This document shows, piece by piece, positions 50,695 through 61,465 of a stretch of 64,000 nucleotides of DNA. Below the pieces are notes generated by a model. It was not told where the DNA came from, did not search any database, and saw only the letters and a list, made by a program, of their open reading frames with translations. Made by a program: the position numbers and the translations under genes. Numbering within the stretch: position 1 is the stretch's first letter; the number at the start of each line of letters is the position of its first letter. The stretch covers positions 1 to 64,000 of the forward strand of contig JAHDYR010000033.1 of NCBI GenBank assembly GCA_019828565.1. Reading direction: 5' to 3'. The DNA comes from Carpediemonas membranifera. Taxonomy: Eukaryota > Fornicata.

Positions 50695-52710
50695 TCAGCC
50701 TGCCGGGATATCCCCGAGATCAATCACCTCTGTCTCGCCGTCCTTGATCCGGACGTGCTTCCCCTTGAAGCCGTACCAGTCCGCCAGACAGCGCATGGCC
50801 CCGGCCGACAGTAGTCTGTAGTCCGTGCCGGGCTCGACCTCTACCCCCTTCCTGACGCGTTTCACCAGTGGCATCATGTCGATAACCGAGGGTCGGGGAC
50901 CGTTCTTACAGGCGAAGTCGACCCAACCCGCTAGCCAGGTACTCGGCACGGCATAAGCTGCGCACTCTGGTTGGCCCTGGTCGTAGCGACAGAGCGTTGT
51001 CCGCTCACGTTCCCTCACCCGGGCCAGCTCGCACTCGGGGCACCGCATCACCCCATCAAAGTCCGGAAGTCGTTCGCCGCCGTAAAGTGCGTGCAGACGG
51101 TCGGCTGCGGAGCGGGAGATGACCGTGAACGGGGGGTACTGCCCGCTGGTTCGTCTGGTGGCAGGTGGGTGGCGCCACCACTCGGGCCGGCCGACGTGGC
51201 TTGGGTGGAAGGGGCAGTGCAGGCTCGCAGCTGCAAGCGGGCCGGCAAATGGGAGCGCGGTCAGCCGGAACAGCCATTCACTAGGCAGCGCGGCCATCCC
51301 TTGCTTTGGGTCGGCCGGTTGGGTCAGCAACTCGGCCACGGCCGTGCGAGCAGTCTGCTGGCGCCTGGTCTGGCGGGCCGAGTACACGAGCAGGTATGCC
51401 TCCGCCCCGGCGACCGTGGATGGGGCGACGAGCTTGGTCTCGTGGTCGTTATACTCATGCCACTCTGATCCACACCGGCCGTACGCGATATAATGCCCAT
51501 ATCCGATCTTCCCGGAGTGTGTGACGACTCCTACACAGTCGTACACAGTCGCGTCATGCGCCACGGTCTCCGGGGTGACTGGTAGGGTCCTTCCGTCAAG
51601 TCCGAGGATAGCCCCCACACGCCGGTCGTCGCCCTCGCCGTGGTCGGACTCCAACGGCTGCGGTACCAGCTCGGCGTCGCTGACGTCGCTGTCCGCGATG
51701 GGGAGGCCCATGGCCTTTATGCCGCTCGGGCTGGGCTCGGGTCTGCGGGCCGTGAGGCGGGACAGGTCGAGCCCGGCGAGGGGGAACTCCACGTGGTCTG
51801 CGATCTTCTCAACAGCCGCCCCCGTTTGCTTGAATCGCTTCAAATGAAACACAAGCACGGGTGGGGCGCGGGCAAGCTTCACTGTCAGCGCGTGCTTCGT
51901 CGCAACGCCGCATTTCTCGCACGTCGCGGTGATCACCCCGCCCTGTGAGAACGCCCGCAGCATGGCCGCGAGGGACGCCTGGTCCTGGACAAAGGGCAGC
52001 GACAGGTCCAGGAAGGGATCGTCCGTCGATGTCCGCAGCCCGCACTGGCGGCACGTCTTGGCTGTGGCCATGGTGCCCTCGAACACCGGGGCCACCAGGC
52101 CGTCCACACCGAGGACAGAAACAACAGCCTTGCGGAGGTTGTCCATGAGCAGCAGGAAGGCCTCCTGGGCATCGTGCTGTTGAGTCCCGGCAAACATGGG
52201 AACGACGGTCTGGACCAGATGCGTGAACTCCGTCGGCTTCACCACACCCAGGTCTGCGGCAGGAGGATGCTTCATAGCCACCATCAGCTTGGTCAGGGCC
52301 CGCAGTAGATGGGCCTGTAGTCCGGTATCGCGGGCTGAGGGCGGGCCCAAGAGGGGCGGGGCGGGGGCAGTCAGGATCTGCAGGGCGAAGCCCAAGAAGA
52401 AGGACGAGAACGGGACGGTGTGGGACAGCGCCTGCAGTGTGGAGTTGAGGTAGCACGTGTTGGCCACATTGACGAGGCCCAGTGACGGCAATGCGGACCG
52501 GGACTGGCCGGGCGCCGCAAACACGGGCGTTGGGGCAAGCGGGGTGCCGCCTGACAACAACTGCATAGACTGGAACGTCGGGCCGGGCTCGGTTGACGTC
52601 TTGCAGACGGTGCAGTAGAACTGTCGTGCTGCCGTGTCGATGAAGATCGGGTGCTGCTGTGTGAGTGACAGGAACGGCAACTTTCCTTCATGTCGTGATG
52701 TTGGTGGCAC
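50695..52710 (-). CDS. Ubiquitin-specific protease (USP) with C-terminal DUSP-like domain
   Basis: The USP fold is set by the Cys box GLVNVANTCYLNSTLQAL (Cys86), a CRQCG/CEKCG zinc-binding pair, and the His box KIGYGHYIAYGRCGSEWHEY with YNDHE. The C-terminal 200 residues (SEWLFRLTALPF, CPECELARVRERERTT, then WLAGWVDFACKNGPRP) resemble a DUSP domain. The enzyme removes ubiquitin from proteins. The listed start is a non-ATG codon (GTG) at the end of the open frame; the true start may lie in an upstream exon, or at an ATG near 52712 joined by a short intron. It is the only host gene on the minus strand in this part. Confidence 0.85.
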   Translation of the reverse strand: MPPTSRHEGKLPFLSLTQQHPIFIDTAARQFYCTVCKTSTEPGPTFQSMQLLSGGTPLAPTPVFAAPGQSRSALPSLGLVNVANTCYLNSTLQALSHTVPFSSFFLGFALQILTAPAPPLLGPPSARDTGLQAHLLRALTKLMVAMKHPPAADLGVVKPTEFTHLVQTVVPMFAGTQQHDAQEAFLLLMDNLRKAVVSVLGVDGLVAPVFEGTMATAKTCRQCGLRTSTDDPFLDLSLPFVQDQASLAAMLRAFSQGGVITATCEKCGVATKHALTVKLARAPPVLVFHLKRFKQTGAAVEKIADHVEFPLAGLDLSRLTARRPEPSPSGIKAMGLPIADSDVSDAELVPQPLESDHGEGDDRRVGAILGLDGRTLPVTPETVAHDATVYDCVGVVTHSGKIGYGHYIAYGRCGSEWHEYNDHETKLVAPSTVAGAEAYLLVYSARQTRRQQTARTAVAELLTQPADPKQGMAALPSEWLFRLTALPFAGPLAAASLHCPFHPSHVGRPEWWRHPPATRRTSGQYPPFTVISRSAADRLHALYGGERLPDFDGVMRCPECELARVRERERTTLCRYDQGQPECAAYAVPSTWLAGWVDFACKNGPRPSVIDMMPLVKRVRKGVEVEPGTDYRLLSAGAMRCLADWYGFKGKHVRIKDGETEVIDLGDIPAG

Positions 52711-52712
52711 AT

Positions 52713-53315
52713 TGAGCGAAGCTGATCATCGTTGATCTGTTCACCACACTTTGTAACGGGAGAAATGGTAACAAACAGTCAGGCAGATCATCGGCTCCAA
52801 ACTGGGATCGCTTGGCGCGCTATCCGTCTTCTTTCTGGCTATAAACCGTACCAGCAGCTCCGCTAGTCGCTGGTCCGTGGCTTCGATGTGTTCGCATGAG
52901 GCCATCTCGTTCTTGCAGAGTTGCGACTCCCCAGATAGCCCACGGCAGAGCGCAGCCCACGCGCCCAGGACTACCAGGACGGTATTGTGTGGCGCCTTGA
53001 GAGTCGTTGCCCCGGGCGCCTTTGGTTCGACTGGGTCTGCCTGATCGTCAGAGCTGGGTGCAGGATAGATGCAATTGTTACGAAATGCCTTTACTGCTAG
53101 CGTATACAGCTATCGCATTGACCAAGCTGACAGGCAACTGGTTTTGTGAATCAACTGAAGGCAGATACTAAAACTCGGGCGACTCAAGGCCCTGGAGTCA
53201 CGCGGACCGAACATACCAACGCATACAACCCCCTTCTGCCAGCGGAGACATCAGTCGCGGGGTGACCCGGTCAGAGTCACGCGCAAGTTAAAGAGGCACG
53301 CCGGAGATTGGGCGA
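52713..53315. other. Intergenic region
   Basis: About 600 bp between divergent genes. No gene seen; it may hold an upstream exon of the USP gene. Confidence 0.45.
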
Positions 53316-54503
53316 ATGCCAACTCATCGCAAGCCTTCAGATGGCATATTTGCATTAGAACGACGAAGTCAAACCGTTGAACTATCACAGAGTGCGTTGC
53401 GACGAGCGATCGAGAAGAAGAAATCTCATGCAACAAAGAAGAGAAACCAGTCGCCACAGATGGATGCTTCGATATCAAAAGCATTCTCATCAGTTGCAAT
53501 TGCAGCAAAATCATCACATTCGAGCAAATTACCACAACCTAAACCGCCATCACTAATGGCGGAGAATCCTCTTCGAATCGATCGGCCATTACAGCAGTCA
53601 GGAGTCCACACGCACAACCCCAAGTCTCGTCATGTCGCCAAACCACGAGCTCTCTTCCAGTCACCGCGCGCTTCCGCCGTCCGAAGCCCCTCGTCGTTCA
53701 CCCACACAATGCCGCGGGCAGCCAGCCAATCTGAAGCCTCGCAGACGGCTGCACTGCCAAGCCAGAGGTTTTTGTACTCACCCCGCTACGACCCCGACGA
53801 TGAGGCTGCGGACATGGCCCGCCTGTTCCCCACAGCGCACACAGGAGATGGACCGAGGGTAGATAACGGCAGGACACTCCTGCACCAGAGAATGGAGTCC
53901 CAGCGGGCGATTGAGCGGACTTCGCCGACTCCCTGCCGCAGTCCGGCTCCATTCCCGGTCGACCCGGCCACGCCCGACATGCCAACACAGCGACTGAGCC
54001 CCAGCCGAATGCCCAGGGCTCGCCTGACCCAAGATGTCCAGGTGACTCCCACAGGCGACTCTCTGTGGCGGGCCCGGCGGGTGAACCCGGGCGATGAGTT
54101 CGGCCACCATCAGCACGGGAATGGACGCTCTCATGCAAATGAGGCCCGCCGACCCACACCATCCAAGGCTGGCCGGGCGAAGGGTCGTCCCCGCGGAATC
54201 TCTCTGTTCGAGGACACCGAAGTGACCGACGTTGATTTGTTCCAGGATCTGCGGGTGAAAGTCAGCTCACACGCCCCAGAGGTCGATGAGTTTACGAGGG
54301 ACTACTTCGAGCGGCCTGATCCAGCCCGGACGCCGTCGACCTTCCACATCAGCAGGGCCCCATTCCTGCCTGTGGAGCGGGCTGCAGTCAGGGATGAGGC
54401 CGATGAGCTGGCGATGGGCGTGGCGGACAGGCACTTTGAGAACCTCAGGCTGAGGCAGGGGGGCGGGTCGCGGTCGTTCGATTTGTTCCAGGATGACTTT
54501 TGA
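53316..54503 (+). CDS. Unrecognised low-complexity protein, 395 aa
   Basis: Starts MPTHRKPSDGIFALERRSQT. Rich in Ser, Pro, Arg and Thr with several S/T-P sites, mostly disordered. A conserved-looking C-terminus contains GISLFEDTEVTDVDLFQDLR and ends RSFDLFQDDF, a repeated DLFQD element. I recognise no family. Multiple TP/SP sites suggest phosphorylation by cyclin-dependent or MAP kinases, which is inference only. Confidence 0.55.
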   Translation: MPTHRKPSDGIFALERRSQTVELSQSALRRAIEKKKSHATKKRNQSPQMDASISKAFSSVAIAAKSSHSSKLPQPKPPSLMAENPLRIDRPLQQSGVHTHNPKSRHVAKPRALFQSPRASAVRSPSSFTHTMPRAASQSEASQTAALPSQRFLYSPRYDPDDEAADMARLFPTAHTGDGPRVDNGRTLLHQRMESQRAIERTSPTPCRSPAPFPVDPATPDMPTQRLSPSRMPRARLTQDVQVTPTGDSLWRARRVNPGDEFGHHQHGNGRSHANEARRPTPSKAGRAKGRPRGISLFEDTEVTDVDLFQDLRVKVSSHAPEVDEFTRDYFERPDPARTPSTFHISRAPFLPVERAAVRDEADELAMGVADRHFENLRLRQGGGSRSFDLFQDDF

Positions 54504-54557
54504 GGACTATCGGGAGATGGCGGACGTGGCTTGCCCGAGTGGACGCCGCTCTGGATT

Positions 54558-55166
54558 ATGAGTCGATCGAGTCACGTCTTCTGCCAACATATGAGCCAAA
54601 AAACCAGCGTCTCCGGGACGTTTGAGGCTGCATCTCTCAATACCGACAGCAAGTCGTTGTCTTCAGCTGAGGACACCGATCGTCAAGCCAAGCGGGTTCG
54701 TCGTGCGGCAAAGCGACTGGTATCTGGCTCGGAGAAGCACACCGAGAGCCGCAATAAGCGGATCAGCGAGTCCTACGCGCTCCATGACAGCAACCAGTTT
54801 GCTTCCTTCAAGCTTGTCCGCGTGAAGGTGCATGGGAACGGTGTGAAGACCCTCCACCACGACGCACTCGTCAAGCAAGACGCCAGGCGCCACAAGACCG
54901 ACGAGCTGCTCACCCAGGAGGCCCCGGAGTCCCCTAGAGCCAAGCGTGAGGTTCTCTCGTTCAAGACGCCCGTGGTGCGACTGACCCGCAGGGCGGACAA
55001 GTCGGCCCCGGGCATCCTCAAGACTCCGTTGACACTCAACCCCGGTCTGACGCCAGGACCGGATAGCAAGCGAGGGCCAAGCAAGTCTGTGAGGAAGCCG
55101 AAGTCTCGGCCCTCGCGTCGGAAGCTGTTCCCGCTGGGCAGGGCTTTGCCGGCGTCGGAGGAGTAA
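54558..55166 (+). CDS. Unrecognised basic protein, about 202 aa
   Basis: ATG 54558 (MSRSSHVFCQHMSQKTS). A charged helical stretch (DRQAKRVRRAAKRLVSGSEK) is followed by a Pro/Lys/Arg-rich tail with repeated TP motifs (FKTPVVRLTRR, GILKTPLTLNPGLTPG) and a very basic C-terminus (SKSVRKPKSRPSRRKLFPLG). It could be a nuclear or chromosome-associated protein. No family is recognised. It follows the preceding unknown gene by 54 bp on the same strand. Confidence 0.5.
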   Translation: MSRSSHVFCQHMSQKTSVSGTFEAASLNTDSKSLSSAEDTDRQAKRVRRAAKRLVSGSEKHTESRNKRISESYALHDSNQFASFKLVRVKVHGNGVKTLHHDALVKQDARRHKTDELLTQEAPESPRAKREVLSFKTPVVRLTRRADKSAPGILKTPLTLNPGLTPGPDSKRGPSKSVRKPKSRPSRRKLFPLGRALPASEE

Positions 55167-55333
55167 TGTGTATGGATATGCGGTGTATTCCAGTGAGTAA
55201 ATTGTCTGGATTAGTGTGCTGACGATGGGTTGGGTGGCCTGGCAATACTGGATCAGTCGTTTGGCATATGTTTCGTTATGCTCCCTAAAAATGTTACTCC
55301 CGGGGCAGTACCATCAATAAGGAGGTGGAATAC

Positions 55334-56101
55334 ATGGACCAGCGTGGTTACAGACGCAGGATGGCACGTAGTGATGTCGTCAAGTATTGCAAGAAAAAAA
55401 ATAAAGCTGCACCAGCATCATCGCGGACAGCACGCGGAAATAATTCAATGGTATTCAGCGCAGTTCTTAATCACGTCGAGCTAGAACGTGCCAAGAACGC
55501 GTTTGATTCGTTTGACAAGGAAGGAACAGGACGAGTGAACATATGGGACTTGAGAGCAATTCTGGAAGGTTTGTGGCATCTCCAGCCGTTAATACAGCGA
55601 TAGGGCAGCCTCCAACAGACGAGGAGCTGATCTCTCTGACGGGAGAAGTGGAAGCTGACGATGATGGTCTCCTGCGTTCGTTGCTTTTGCTTGAACCGAG
55701 AATTCTCGACGTGAGTTCACCGCCCGCGCGTATCAAGCATCGATCCCACCTCTAACACAGCATTTGACGAATTTATCAAACTTTTAGAAAAGAAGAAGCA
55801 AACGTCCTCGAGAACGGCCGAGGATACGGATACAATCGAGGCATGGGTCGCCTTGGGAGGGAAGGTCGACAAGACCGGCAAGATCTCCATTGAGAGGTTC
55901 CAGGAGCTGATCGACTCGTACGAGATGTCGCTCAATGTAGAGGCGATTCTCGTCTCAAAAATCGAGGCCAGGATGCGGGCGACCCTCATATCTACCGGCA
56001 CGCCCCGGCAAATCGTGGCGCCACGGGAGATCGAATATGACACGTACGCGGACCTGTGCTCGATGGAGGAGAGGCTGTACGGCGCCCCCAGCAAGAGCTA
56101 G
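55334..56101 (+). CDS. EF-hand protein, dynein regulatory complex 8 (EFCAB2)-like, two introns
   Basis: Exons 55334-55568, 55598-55675 and 55761-56101 give about 217 residues. EF-hand-like units are AKNAFDSFDKEGTGRVNIWD with RAILEAIGQPPTDEELISLT, then EVEADDDGLLPFDEFIKLLE, and GGKVDKTGKISIERFQELID. The pairing of a PTDEEL helix with an acidic second loop resembles calmodulin/centrin relatives, and the EVE...F.EF block is closest to EFCAB2/DRC8, a ciliary nexin-dynein link subunit. Most loops lack the full set of calcium ligands. Start ATG 55334. DRC8 is a suggestion; an EF-hand family protein is firm. Confidence 0.7.
55569..55597 (+). other. 29-bp intron 1 of the EF-hand gene
   Basis: GTTTGT to TTAATACAG. 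Splicing yields ILEAIGQPPTDEEL, restoring an EF-hand linker. Confidence 0.8.
55676..55760 (+). other. 85-bp intron 2 of the EF-hand gene
   Basis: GTTCGT to CTCTAACACAG. Splicing yields DDDGLLPFDEF, a complete EF-hand loop. The acceptor is close to the Giardia/Trichomonas ACTAACACACAG type. Confidence 0.82.
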
Positions 56102-56398
56102 GGCTATTGTAAGTTACCAATGTAAACGGCACGCCATATCAGAGGGTATGTGTGTGGGGGGGGGACTTGAGTCTGGTCGGGACTGTGCATGATTGGGGCT
56201 TTGTCGATTGACGTCGATTGAGGGTTGGGCCTCCCGAGTGGAGTAAGGCGCTTACTATGTTCCTTGTACGGCACGGCGGTGGGAGGCTACTCTGACATCA
56301 TCAGCGAGTTCGTAATCAATTTGGGTTTTGATCGACTCGCACTCACGAGCGGGCTTATCCTTGCCTTTGATCCATCTAGAGGCTTAGTTTTACTGCTC
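56102..56398. other. Intergenic region upstream of the parental kinase
   Basis: Contains a G-run (56150-56165). The kinase frame stays open through much of it without an ATG, so a 5' exon is possible. Confidence 0.4.
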
Positions 56399-58068
56399 AT
56401 GCCACCACATTCACCCACTTTATCCGGACTGACGTTGAATCTAATGCAAAATCTCAGCGTGAGCTCCTCAATGATCGAATGGGGCGAGGACAGCTTCGAG
56501 GGCGAAGCTTTCAGCGATATTGAGTCTGTGCTGCCCGATAACCAGGAAAGAAAGGACGATGAGGTGGCATTTGATTCTGGTGACCTTGTCGTGTTCTCAG
56601 AGAAGTGCAGGGAGCTCAACTGCGACGCCACCCTCGAGTGCCTCCCTGAAAACATCATCTCTGAAATGAAGCGCTTCTCCCTTCAACCCGGCGACATCCT
56701 CCTGCTGTCTCTGCTCGACATCCACTTTGAGTACAACTCCGAGGCTGTTCACCGCGCCTTCCAAGCTGTCCGCCACTCCGACATGGCCAGCATTAATGCC
56801 GGCCACCTCCCCATGCTCCGGCGCCTATACGCCCCCGTCCTCAGCTCCGCAGTGCGAGCGCCGTTTGAGGTCGTCCAGGAGGTCCTGAAGCAGACGTACA
56901 ACGTCTCGCCCAGCCACCTGCCGCTCAGGGACATGCGGGAGCCGGCCCCTCTCCGGAAGGACGTCGGGATGCTGCAGCAGTTCGAGCCATTCGAGTTCCC
57001 TGCCCATCGACTGGGGTCGGGTGCCTTTGGAGCCGTGTACCGGGCCCGACACCGCGTCGACCAGACGTACTACGCCGTGAAGGTGGTCAATCTGATGATG
57101 AAAACGCCGATCACTGAAAACGCAGTCGCAAAGTTCGTCTCTGACGTCCGCGAGCGAATCATGCGCGAGGTCGACGCGCTCTCTCGCTTGAGCCACCCGA
57201 ACGTACTACGGTACTTCTCATCGTGGGTCGACCCGCCCAGCCTGCTCCACCAGAAGTCGACCAAGCTACAGGCCAAGATACAGGTCCAGCCCGCCGCACG
57301 GAAGGCCATCATGAACCGACTCGCGGAGTTCCAGACCCAGGCGTTCAGTGACAGCGAGAGCGACACCGAGTCCGAGACGTCGACCACGTCTTACTCCTGC
57401 ACCTCCAGCGCGGGGACGGTAACCGCGGGGACGTCGTCGCCACAACGGATGGCACGCCGCGCAGAGTCAAGATCGGCCGCGTGTTCATCCAGACGGAGCT
57501 GTGCAGCGGGACTCTCGAGGAGTGGAGCGGCGACCCGACAATCCTGCGAGGCTACCTGCGGGATATCCTCAACGGGCTCGCCCACATCCACGCCAAGGGC
57601 TTCACCCACAGAGACGTCAAGCCTGCCAACATCTTCCTCACTTGCGACCCACCCCGCGCAGTTTTAGGTGATCTGGGTCTCACGGCGTCGCTGGCCACCA
57701 TCTACGACCCCTTTGAGGGCCACCACTGTCACGCCACGAGTGGGGCCGGGACACCGAGGTACATGGCGCCCGAGCAGACTGGGACGAGCTACGGTCCGCC
57801 TGTCGACATCTGGGCATTCGGGGTGATGCTCATCGAACTCACTCTGAAGCCGAAGACGAACTTTGAGCTGAAAGAGGCTGTCCGGACGATCAACACGGAC
57901 GCACCCTTCTACGGCCCCGACTTTGAGTTCCACGGGCTGGTCAAGCGGTGTCTGCAGGTGGACCCCGAGAACCGGCCGACTGCGCAGGACCTGCTGAGGG
58001 ATGATTTCTTCAGCATGGAGGCCGAGCTCATGAGTCTCCGGCAGCGGGTGGCGGAGCTCACTGGGTAG
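56399..58068 (+). pseudogene. Parental eIF2-alpha-kinase-like gene with N-terminal region; frameshifted in this copy
   Basis: From ATG 56399 (MPPHSPTLSGL) or 56441 (MQNLSVSSSMIEWGEDSF) an acidic, helical N-terminal region of about 190 residues (DLVVFSEKCRELNCDATLEC, then LPGDI-like FSLQPGDILLLSLLDIH) precedes the kinase domain at 56969. The domain equals copy 1 but for a few bases. At about 57425 the sequence GTAACCGCGGGGACGTC replaces GTAACCGGGGGAAACGTC, one base shorter, so the frame shifts in the Ser-rich insert and the C-lobe (from about 57481) is read in another frame. Either this copy is broken or the assembly has an error. The N-terminal region has no domain I recognise. Confidence 0.75.
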
Positions 58069-59056
58069 GGGCAGGCTGGTCGGTCTGCTTGCTCGCTCGT
58101 GTCTATGCGTACAATAATAATGATGATAAATGACGACACGTTTGATGGAGTGGTTTCGGGTGGCTTGGACAGAAGGTTGGTGTTCTCGGTTGAACGGGGA
58201 GTTATCTATGCATGCGTATGATCAGAGATCGCCATTTGTCGTCTTGGTACCCGGCGTCACACTCACTCTGAGGCGATCTCCCTCATTCGTGCGGAGTCCC
58301 TCAGCTGCACCACAGGAGATGTCGGGGTGCCCGATGATAAGACTGAACTGAGATTGACGGACGCTGTGACATCAGGTCTCAGGCATACTTGCCTCTGTGG
58401 ATGCTGGGCAACGGTACCACCCAATGCCTGCAACCGATGAAAGGGTCTATCGAATGGCCGTAAATCACCCGAAAACTGGCGCAATAGCTCAAGCGGCCTT
58501 GGAGATAGACGGCGTTGGCAACCCTGAATCGCTATGACCCTGGCGCGGGTTTGCGCCATTTTTGCGCGTGAGGGTTCGCGAGCACTTTAATGCACGAGAA
58601 TGTGTCTTCGGGCCCATTCTCGTGGAAGTGCGGCGCTGTGAGCTATATGATCGCAGAACGGCTATCTGTTCCGTCTCCTCTGACAATCATACTTCCTATA
58701 TCGATACTGGGTCGCAGGTTCCCGCGAGGTGAACTTCCCCACGTTGCCAGGTGTATCTCAGGGCTTGGTGGTTAGAGTATATTACTCCTTGACCTGGTTA
58801 AGCCAAAACCCACCGGGTATACGTTAGTTAACAACATCAAGTGCCGGACTACGTTTCTCAAGATCAAGAAGGATGAGCACGCGTGGGCGACCGAGCCTGC
58901 GCCGTGATGGTCTGCTGGCCGAAGCTGCCCTTCCAGCATGCCTCCGCGCGCACTGCACAGTAAACAATTTCGCCACCATCCTTGTCTGAATTTCAAGGGG
59001 TTGCTGGTCGGCAGGCAGCGTATGCAATTGGCAGCAACACTGCTTGGCGTCAGTGA
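56969..59056. repeat. Segmental duplication, copy 2 (2088 bp)
   Basis: Probably the source copy, because the kinase gene here extends upstream beyond the duplicated segment. Differs from copy 1 by the one-base loss near 57425 and a few substitutions, for example at about 58767 and 58795. After the gene stop (58068) it holds no gene, and neither does 59057-59299. Confidence 0.95.
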
Positions 59057-59299
59057 GGCCCCTAACTCTACCCATACAAGGCATTTCTCCTCTCGCTAAG
59101 CCCTCATGATATGATGCAGTCAATCACAATCTGCAGAATCACCTCTTGTAGTTAGACTGGCCTCTAGGGACAGCAATATATGTCCTAATGCGCTAGCTCG
59201 GATATTATTGTCGATCATCTGATCCAGATCTGCACTCGGATATCTGGTTCATTTTTTCGAAGTCATTCGAAATCGAAGCAGGAGTGCAATATTTTGCCG

Positions 59300-61465
59300 A
59301 TGAAACGCCCAACACCGTTGCACATTGAGTGTAACTGCGATGCTATACCACCGACATCAACAATTAGCTCGAAGTCACCGAGTCCCGAGGTCGGGATTGA
59401 CGCTTTCTCCTCCAAGCTGCATCTGGCGCTCCCTTTCTTCTTTTTTGGACTCGTTATAGTTCTCGCATGTGTTTTTACATCGAGTATCTCCCCTCTTTCT
59501 GCCCAGATCCCTTTCCTCCTGCTCTGCTTCCCCCTCTGCCATTTGGCGTCAACACTTCTCCCCGATCTTCGCGCATTGTGGCGCTCCATAGAGCAAGCAT
59601 TGTGTCTAGGCGCGATAGGACTTGCCCAGCGGGCCCATTTGACCCACGTTGCACCCGTGGTATTCGCCTTCAATCTTGTCATCATGGGCCAGCGCCTCAA
59701 GATCTCCGCGAAACCCTCCACCTCCACCACTGTGCAGCTCCTGGACATCGTCTTAAGCTATGTTGCCTCCACCTACACCGACGCGACACCCACCTCCGTT
59801 TCGGCTTTCTTCGTGCTCTCCTTCCTCCTCTACTGCGTCATGAACGTGGGGACAGCAACCCTCTCGATACACGCCGTGCCACTGAGCGTCAACTACCAGA
59901 AGCCGGGCGCCCTGGCCGAGGTCGAGGAGGCCGTGGCCAGGTACCCGACCCGCTCCCCCAGCCTGGCCTCGCTGTCATCGTCATCCTCGACGGCCAAGAA
60001 CTCAGCGTCGACCACGCTGCAGTTGATGAAGCTCATGTACAAGTCCTCGTCCTGCGCCGACATTCGGCACGCGTTGATGGAGGCAATGGTCGACATCAGG
60101 GGGTGCGGTGGCGTCATCAACGTTGACGAGGATGAAGTCGTCATTTCATCCGAGACCAGGCGGTTCCTGACAGCCTTCACCCCCACAACCCCGCGGAGGA
60201 AGAAGCACGGCTCCTTTGGCCCCGACAGCCTGGGATCCTCCGCCCTCATGCGACAGATGACAGTCAGATCTCTGCCGGGCCGGACCATCGCCGGATCAGA
60301 CCTCAGGGCGTGCTACAGGGACATCGTCAACAGCGTCAGCGCCAGCTGTGAGAGATGGAACTTCGATGCCCTCGCTCTGGCCTTGAGACACGACCGTTAT
60401 CTCCTCGTGTCGACAACGTACCAGTGTCTACACGCGCTGGACATCGTGTCAGAGTTTAGTCTTGACGAGGGGGTCTTAAACTGCCTCCTCCTCGCCATCG
60501 AGGCGGGCTACTACAACAACGAGTACCACTGCTCGGCCCACGCCACAGACGTTGTCCAGGCGGTCTACTGGATGCTCTCGTGCGAGGGGGCCGGCATGGG
60601 TGATTATCTCACGCCCCTGGAAAAGTTCGCCCTTATCTTTGCTGCAGCGATCCACGATTACGGGCACATTGGTGTCAACAATGCATTCATATCCAATTAT
60701 TCAGGCCCAATCAGTATTAGATACAGTGACCGTTCGAATCTCGAGGCCTTCTCCCTCGCGTGTGTGTTCCAGATCATGTCTGACCCCGCCTACAGCCTCA
60801 TCTCCGACGATGATACTCGCCTCGCGTTCAGGGATCTTGTCATATCATGCGTACTAGCGACGGATATGGCGAAGCACAACGACGAGGTCCACCTGATGAA
60901 GGAGAAGCTCGCCTCCGGGGCCTTCACCGCCCCCATCACTGAGGCCGCGGACGGCCTGCTGCTCATGAAGCTCATCATGAAGGCCGCCGACGTCTCGAAC
61001 CCTGCCCGGCCAAGGCTGGTCTATCTGGCCTGGACGAAGCGGATTGTGTCGGAGTTCTTCGTACAGGGGGACGCGGAGAAGGCTCTCGGACAGCCTCTCG
61101 GGCCTTGCAATGACAGGGCCAAGCTCTGCTTCAGGAGTAACCAGCGCGGGTTTATTGACTTTGTGACGCGGCCGTTGTTCCAGATGCTACAGGAGATCGC
61201 ACCCGAGCCATGCCGGTTCAAATGTGTGCTCGCCAACCTGACGGCCAACTACAACTACTGGGATAGCGAGGAGTCGGTCAACTTCTCCTCCATGGTCAAA
61301 GCTCGGTCGCAGTTTAAGGCCTGCTCTGACGAGATCATCAGACGTACCGGCAAGCCGCTCGAGTCTGTGCACGTGCCGCGGTTGTCTGGTGCTGGAGGGA
61401 TGCAGGCGGACATCAAGCTGTCGTCCCCATCAGCGGAGATCAAGGTGGGCGACGTGGAGAACTGA
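59300..61465 (+). CDS. Membrane-anchored 3',5'-cyclic nucleotide phosphodiesterase (PDE class I)
   Basis: About 721 residues from ATG 59300. Residues about 40-200 hold several hydrophobic segments (LALPFFFFGLVIVLACVFTS, FLLLCFPLCHLAS, VVFAFNLVIMG, AFFVLSFLLYCVMN), so the protein is multi-pass at its N-terminus. A Ser-rich linker follows. The catalytic domain has EYHCSAHATDVVQAVYWML, FAAAIHDYGHIGVNNAF, ATDMAKHNDEV and LIMKAADVSNPARP, with the metal-binding His and Asp residues (H-x3-H, HD, D) of class I PDEs; the usual N of YHNxxHA is C. It hydrolyses cAMP and/or cGMP; membrane attachment plus soluble C-terminal catalysis resembles PDE3 topology. The C-terminal tail is short. Specificity cannot be read here. 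Confidence 0.9.
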   Translation: MKRPTPLHIECNCDAIPPTSTISSKSPSPEVGIDAFSSKLHLALPFFFFGLVIVLACVFTSSISPLSAQIPFLLLCFPLCHLASTLLPDLRALWRSIEQALCLGAIGLAQRAHLTHVAPVVFAFNLVIMGQRLKISAKPSTSTTVQLLDIVLSYVASTYTDATPTSVSAFFVLSFLLYCVMNVGTATLSIHAVPLSVNYQKPGALAEVEEAVARYPTRSPSLASLSSSSSTAKNSASTTLQLMKLMYKSSSCADIRHALMEAMVDIRGCGGVINVDEDEVVISSETRRFLTAFTPTTPRRKKHGSFGPDSLGSSALMRQMTVRSLPGRTIAGSDLRACYRDIVNSVSASCERWNFDALALALRHDRYLLVSTTYQCLHALDIVSEFSLDEGVLNCLLLAIEAGYYNNEYHCSAHATDVVQAVYWMLSCEGAGMGDYLTPLEKFALIFAAAIHDYGHIGVNNAFISNYSGPISIRYSDRSNLEAFSLACVFQIMSDPAYSLISDDDTRLAFRDLVISCVLATDMAKHNDEVHLMKEKLASGAFTAPITEAADGLLLMKLIMKAADVSNPARPRLVYLAWTKRIVSEFFVQGDAEKALGQPLGPCNDRAKLCFRSNQRGFIDFVTRPLFQMLQEIAPEPCRFKCVLANLTANYNYWDSEESVNFSSMVKARSQFKACSDEIIRRTGKPLESVHVPRLSGAGGMQADIKLSSPSAEIKVGDVEN

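Noticed and set aside
52371-52712. Alternative USP N-terminal frame starting MCHQHHDMKE
   Set aside because: It has an ATG but leads away from the USP frame; it would need an unsupported intron to join the Cys box.
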